Of a DNA stretch of 9,665 nt, positions 6,956-9,665 are shown piece by piece. The stretch is from Pseudomonadota bacterium (lineage in GTDB: Bacteria > Pseudomonadota > Alphaproteobacteria > Rhizobiales > Devosiaceae), in assembly GCA_023428425.1 (NCBI GenBank), contig JAEYYP010000275.1:1-9665 (forward strand), written 5' to 3'. The notes under the pieces are model-generated. The model was not told the DNA's origin, made no database searches, and worked only from the letters and a program-made list of their open reading frames with translations. A program made the translations under genes and the position numbers. Position 1 is the first letter of the stretch; the number at the start of each line of letters is the position of its first letter.

Positions 6956-7102
6956 TCAAGGGATTTTCATCAGCAATCGGTTGCCTGGAACATGGCGGAA
7001 GGCACGGTCGTGGCAGGTGAGCAGGATGACCTGCACGCGTGTCGCGACCTCGCTCAGAATCTCGATCATAGTGTCGAGTCGGCCGTCGTCCGAATAGACT
7101 AG
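6956..7102 (-). pseudogene. Last 48 residues of an SMC/RecN-like ATPase, cut by the IS
   Basis: The minus-strand frame runs into the IS end at 7102 and stops with TGA at 6956-6958. It reads LVYSDDGRLDTMIEILSE, then VQVILLTCHDRAFRH and GNRLLMKIP. This matches the end of SMC/YhaN-like ABC ATPases, where a D-loop of the form LDDALVYSDD follows Walker B and an LTCxxR sensor stretch follows shortly. The Walker A, coiled coil and Walker B are all missing, so the product is dead. The stop lies 26 nt before the 322-aa gene in the same orientation, so it may once have been the first gene of that operon. The sequence on the far side of the IS does not continue the protein: that frame reads MSGAL preceded by a stop. 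Confidence 0.8.
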
Positions 7103-7121
7103 GCAGTGGCCCCATCAATTT
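7102..7121 (+). repeat. Left terminal inverted repeat of the IS
   Basis: It starts GGCAGTGGCCCCATCA and pairs with 7919-7938, with 13 of 20 positions identical. The best match is in the outer 14 bases. Confidence 0.8.
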
Positions 7122-7170
7122 GCGGATGTGATGGAGCCGTGATTCAAGCTCTCCGAATAGGGAGAGCGGC

Positions 7171-7536
7171 ATGCGTCGACACGAACTGACAGACGAGGAA
7201 TGGGCGGTGATCGTGCCCCTCCTGCCGAACAAGCCGCGCGGCGTGGCGCGCGTGGATGACCGGCGAGTGATCAATGGCATCCTGTGGCGCTTCCGCACTG
7301 GCGCTTCGTGGCGGGACGTACCCGAACGCTATGGCCCGCGTACGACCCTCTACAATCGTTTCGTGCGCTGGCGAGCGGCCGGGGTCTGGGATCGCCTGCT
7401 GGAGGCCGTGTCTGCCGCCTATGACGGCGATCTGGTGATGATCGACAGCTCCTGCGTCCGGGTCCATCAGCACGGTGCGGCGATCAAAAAGGGGGCGCTG
7501 ACGATCGTTGCATGGGACGCTCCCGGGGCGGACTGA
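7171..7536 (+). CDS. IS5-family transposase, first frame (OrfA)
   Basis: This frame encodes 121 residues from an ATG with GGAGAG (7161-7166) just upstream. It begins MRRHELTDEEWAVIVPLLP, the standard N-terminus of IS427-type transposases (DUF4096-like DNA-binding domain), with WRFRTGASWRDVPERYG near residues 39-54. The first catalytic aspartate is in MIDSS (D92), followed by VHQHG. After residue 107 the frame passes a slippery stretch; the tail beyond it (ALTIVAWDAPGAD) is the unshifted product. A -1 shift joins it to OrfB to make a transposase of about 252 residues carrying the whole DDE site. Confidence 0.92.
   Translation: MRRHELTDEEWAVIVPLLPNKPRGVARVDDRRVINGILWRFRTGASWRDVPERYGPRTTLYNRFVRWRAAGVWDRLLEAVSAAYDGDLVMIDSSCVRVHQHGAAIKKGALTIVAWDAPGAD
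7486..7495 (+). promoter_or_regulatory. Programmed -1 frameshift site (AAAAAGGGGG)
   Basis: In the OrfA frame the codons are AAA AAG GGG GCG. At A_AAG_GGG (7488-7494) both tRNAs can re-pair after slipping back one base (AAG to AAA, GGG to GGG). The next codons then read GGC GCT GAC GAT CGT TGC and continue into OrfB. This explains how two overlapping frames make one transposase. Confidence 0.75.
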
Positions 7537-7928
7537 CCACCAAGATCCACGCTCTCGTCGATGCCGAGGGTCGACCGATCCGCCTTGCCCTCACCGCAGG
7601 CCAGGCCGGCGACGCTCCGGCGGCCCATGCCCTGCTGTCGGACCTGCAAGCGGGGAGCATCCTGCTCGCCGACAAGGCTTACGACACCAACGCCATCCGC
7701 TTGGAGACCGCGAGCCGGGGCGTCTTCCCCAACATCCCACCCCGGATCATCCGCAAGGGGACGTTCGCCTTCAGTCCATGGCTCTACCGCCAGCGCAATG
7801 CGATCGAGCGCTTCTTCAACCGCATCAAGCAGATGCGCGGCATCGCCACGCGCTATGATCGGCGGCCGGAGAACTGTCTTGCGGCACTCAAGCTCGCAGC
7901 CGTCCGCATATGGATAAGGACGTTATGA
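7512..7928 (+). CDS. IS5-family transposase, second frame (OrfB), DDE domain
   Basis: This frame encodes the C-terminal half of the DDE transposase. It begins MGRSRGGLTTKIHALVD, typical of the family, has the second catalytic aspartate in LLADKAYD (D54) and the catalytic glutamate in RNAIERFFNRIKQ (E99), and ends at the right IS terminus. The ATG at 7512 is probably not the real start. The same frame reads GADDRC upstream, which joins smoothly to OrfA through a -1 shift. It is full length and undamaged. Confidence 0.92.
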   Translation: MGRSRGGLTTKIHALVDAEGRPIRLALTAGQAGDAPAAHALLSDLQAGSILLADKAYDTNAIRLETASRGVFPNIPPRIIRKGTFAFSPWLYRQRNAIERFFNRIKQMRGIATRYDRRPENCLAALKLAAVRIWIRTL

Positions 7929-7938
7929 GTCCGCTGCC
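7919..7938 (-). repeat. Right terminal inverted repeat of the IS
   Basis: Read inward it starts GGCAGCGGACTCATAA. The transposase stop codon (7926-7928) lies inside it. Confidence 0.8.
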
Positions 7939-7941
7939 TAG

Positions 7942-8132
7942 CAGCGCGCCCGACATGCCCAGATGCGCAAACGATTAGTCGAGGGTCTGCTTTGGCGAAC
8001 GGCAGTCAGAACCAGACGTATAATGGTGGGCTCAATTCGAGACGCCGGCCCGCTCCTTCACCCTAACCACCGCCCCAGCCGACCCAAGGTCTGCGCTGAC
8101 GCGGAGCAGCCAAAGCATCAGATTTCGCTGTT
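7942..8132. other. Short spacer between the IS and the HEPN-like gene
   Basis: There is no supported gene in these 191 bases. They include one GTCTGCTTTGG word (7985-7995) of the dispersed motif type and an isolated TATAAT at 8020-8025 on the + strand. No ATPase sequence is found here, although the IS seems to interrupt that gene. Confidence 0.5.
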
Positions 8133-9131
8133 CTAGCTTCGCGCCACTGCCGCGATTGCTTCCCCGAGCGCTTCCACCAATCCAACTAGGTCGAGCGCAT
8201 CGACCTCTTTTAGGACCAAGCGCTGCCCTTCAGCGTAGCTGGTGTCGCCACTGCGCGCGACATAGTCGGCATCTACAAGACCCTGTCGGTGGGCCAGCAG
8301 GTGCCGCTGCTGGAAATAGCGTCGAAGGCGGGATAGCTGATCCGCGCCTATCATCGTCTCAAAATCCCTGCCGAGCGCATTGCTCCAGAAACTAGAGCCT
8401 TCATCGAGGTTTTGAAACAGGTTACGCCGCGCGGCCGGTGGATCGGTCAGTCCTTCTCGCAGTTGTTCGTTCAACCGCTGAAAGCACATAACTGAATCCT
8501 GAAAGCCCTTTTCAAGTAAAGTGCGAATCAAAACCTCTGCGTCGTCCTTACTTAGAATTTCCCTCAATTTCGGTCCGCTCCTCACACTGGTGCGGATCGT
8601 GCCAAGAGTCTGCTTGAAGGTGTGATCAGCAGAGTTCGCGCCGCAGGATGGGCAGAAAAATGCTGCGCCAATGTAGGAGTAGCGGCAACCGCAGGCTTCG
8701 CACTTCGTGCGAAGCCGCATCGGCTCGGCGGCCGCGATTGGAACCAGTACAGGCGCCATCCCACCGCCGGTCACATTCATGGTGATCTTCAAAAGCGAGT
8801 TACGTGACTGACGCCGGTTCCAAGCTTGGGCATCCGCTCGCATGGCGTTGTTGATGCGACCTTTGACCTGATCGAGGGCCTGCTGCTTCGCGCGTTCCAC
8901 CTGATCGGTCGTATACCAGCTCTTTGCGGGAGCGGCATGGCGGCAGGAGGGGCAAAATACCTCCTCGTCGCGCACGATGTCCCGCCAGTCTTCCCCGTGG
9001 ACTTTGAAGCCGAAAAGGCAGTTAGGTGTGGGGCACTCCTTATCGTAGTACCCGTATGCGTCAGCCTCCAAAGGAACGCTGATCTCGGTACGCTCCATCG
9101 CCTTCAGTTCACGAATCAGCTTGTCGAACAT
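8133..9131 (-). CDS. Zinc-ribbon protein with HEPN-like C-terminal domain
   Basis: This gene encodes 332 residues; the ATG at 9129-9131 is preceded by GAGGTGGAGC. Two four-cysteine clusters are visible: C33/C38 (CPTPNC) with C60/C63 (CPSC), and C144/C147 (CEAC) with C160/C163 (CPSC). Between them is a charged helix. The C-terminal ~150 residues are helical and end in a block reading RRYFQQRHLLAHRQGLVD, where R276-x4-H281 fits the HEPN RX4-6H motif and the G and D after it are typical of HEPN proteins of the RHxxxHxxGxxD kind. By family knowledge such proteins may be RNases or nucleotide-binding modules in stress and defence systems. Here the zinc clusters probably bind nucleic acid or a partner protein, which is inference. 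It stands alone, with a palindromic operator candidate just upstream, so it may be self-regulated. Confidence 0.85.
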   Translation of the reverse strand: MFDKLIRELKAMERTEISVPLEADAYGYYDKECPTPNCLFGFKVHGEDWRDIVRDEEVFCPSCRHAAPAKSWYTTDQVERAKQQALDQVKGRINNAMRADAQAWNRRQSRNSLLKITMNVTGGGMAPVLVPIAAAEPMRLRTKCEACGCRYSYIGAAFFCPSCGANSADHTFKQTLGTIRTSVRSGPKLREILSKDDAEVLIRTLLEKGFQDSVMCFQRLNEQLREGLTDPPAARRNLFQNLDEGSSFWSNALGRDFETMIGADQLSRLRRYFQQRHLLAHRQGLVDADYVARSGDTSYAEGQRLVLKEVDALDLVGLVEALGEAIAAVARS

Positions 9132-9140
9132 GCTCCACCT

Positions 9141-9155
9141 CTATGTAGTACATAG
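9141..9155. promoter_or_regulatory. 15-bp perfect palindrome upstream of the zinc-ribbon HEPN gene
   Basis: CTATGTA-G-TACATAG is a perfect dyad ending 9 nt before the start codon and next to the ribosome-binding site. On the minus strand a weak promoter (TTCAGC, 16 bp, TATGTT at about 9161-9166) would place transcription start at or before it. A bound repressor could therefore block transcription or early elongation. The regulator is unknown. Confidence 0.45.
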
Positions 9156-9196
9156 CATGAACATATGCATCCAAACAGGTGGCTGAACTTGCACGC

Positions 9197-9208
9197 TAGT
9201 TTACACTA
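9197..9208. promoter_or_regulatory. Near-palindrome TAGTTTACACTA
   Basis: TAGT and ACTA arms flank a nearly symmetric TTAC centre, about 65 bp upstream of the HEPN-like gene start. It is a possible second operator or a chance AT-rich dyad. Confidence 0.25.
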
Positions 9209-9598
9209 ATTTCCGTTGCATCACCGTGAAGCTGGCGCCGCCGGCAACGCCTCGTATGGAGCGCGGCGTGTCGAAGATCCCTTCTACCCCGGTGGTCGAA
9301 CTTTCGGTCGAACACTGGTGATCTGCTTTCAGCAGTTGGTGGACTTCTCCCAACGGCAAAAACTGGGGTCGGCAGCAGAACGGCGGCTATCTGTACAGCG
9401 GCCGCCAAAACCGGCCAGTCCGCAGCCGGCCCCATACCGGCCGTTCGTCGCAGCTACAGCAAACTTCGGCTTCTGGCGCCTCTCAGCCCCCCCTGGCAAG
9501 ATTGGGCGCGAATACACTGCGGAGACGCCCCGGTCCGCCGGATTGATCCGGGCCGTCGTAAACCGTGGTGGGATGGCGGTTCGGCAACCTCGATGGCC
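9209..9598. other. Gene-free stretch before the right-hand gene scrap
   Basis: A 128-residue + strand frame (9216-9602) starts with TTG, has no ribosome-binding site and is rich in Pro, Arg and Ala without a recognisable domain. I read it as spacer. Three CCGGCC words are clustered at 9411-9442. No tRNA, terminator or IS end was found. Confidence 0.45.
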
Positions 9599-9665
9599 CT
9601 AGGATCGAGGGCTGGGATTGCGTGCGATGCCGGCCATGGCGAGGTCCCAGGCCTGATCGAAGTAA
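9599..9665 (-). CDS. C-terminal end of an unidentified protein, cut by the window edge
   Basis: The minus-strand frame entering at 9664 reads YFDQAWDLAMAGIARNPSPRS and stops with TAG at 9599-9601. The amphipathic helix followed by a short polar tail looks like a real protein end, and it lies in the same orientation as the other genes. I do not recognise the family. With 21 residues, the call rests on appearance alone. Confidence 0.35.
   Translation of the reverse strand, partial: YFDQAWDLAMAGIARNPSPRS

Larger units (their letters stand above)
7102..7938 (+). mobile_element. Complete IS5-family insertion sequence (IS427-type)
   Basis: The element is about 837 bp and holds two overlapping transposase frames. 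The terminal inverted repeats start GGCAGTGGCCCCAT (left) and GGCAGCGGACTCAT (right, read inward) and match at 11 of the first 14 positions. It is flanked by CTAG on both sides (7099-7102 and 7938-7941), sharing its end base; the target duplication is therefore TA, or CTAG if the element is taken as 7103-7937. This target preference and the two-frame organisation with a slippery site are typical of the IS427 group. Both frames are intact, so it may be active. It interrupts the SMC-like ATPase gene and points away from the HerA operon. Confidence 0.92.

Noticed and set aside
7942..8132. Remainder of the SMC-like ATPase on the right of the IS
   Set aside because: The minus-strand frame in register hits a stop ten codons upstream of the join and shows no Walker B-like strand.
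9411..9442. Cluster of three CCGGCC words as a possible repeat array
   Set aside because: The spacing is irregular (15 and 11 bases) and such words are common in high-GC DNA.
9216..9602. 128-aa + strand open frame
   Set aside because: It has a TTG start, no ribosome-binding site, a Pro/Arg-rich composition and no recognisable family.
1..9665. CRISPR array, tRNA, rRNA or integrase attachment site
   Set aside because: I found no regularly spaced direct repeats, cloverleaf-like sequence, integrase gene or tRNA 3' end duplication.

Overview
This window looks like an accessory (genomic island or plasmid) segment from an alphaproteobacterium, probably a sphingomonad. The reasons are the high GC content, alanine- and arginine-rich proteins, an IS5-family (IS427-type) element, and gene-poor spacers carrying dispersed GTCYGCTTT-type motifs that I associate with alphaproteobacterial intergenic DNA. 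The taxonomic call is inference. No core metabolic gene, rRNA, tRNA or CRISPR array is visible. Every chromosomal CDS I accept between 540 and 9131 lies on the minus strand; only the IS transposase reads the other way.

Layout in coordinate order: a C-terminal gene scrap on the + strand (1-122) is followed by a strong hairpin and about 370 bp with no supported gene. Next comes a 371-aa protein with a C-terminal zinc ribbon (540-1655). The broken tail of another gene (1674-1862) sits 18 nt upstream of it. A 531-aa protein with tandem short repeats and a C-terminal Swt1-type HEPN domain follows (1897-3492). A spacer of about 640 bp holds palindromes and dispersed motifs. Then come a HerA-type ATPase (4136-5968) and, overlapping its start, a 322-aa partner protein (5961-6929). 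Only the last 48 residues of an SMC/RecN-like ATPase remain (6956-7102), cut by an IS427-type insertion sequence (7102-7938). Beyond the IS is a 332-aa protein with two zinc-binding clusters and a second HEPN-like RHxxxH motif (8133-9131), with a palindromic operator candidate upstream. The window ends in another gene scrap (9599-9665).

The most coherent reading is an eroding antiviral defence island. The HerA ATPase and its overlapping partner look like a two-component HerA/nuclease-type defence module. The partner begins abruptly, without a ribosome-binding site, at a point that resembles the middle of larger HerA-associated proteins, so its nuclease half may be lost. The neighbouring SMC-like ATPase has lost almost its whole body. 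The HEPN proteins (candidate RNases) and the zinc-ribbon protein with its broken partner look like further modules. Domain names rest on motifs read by eye; none was confirmed by a search.
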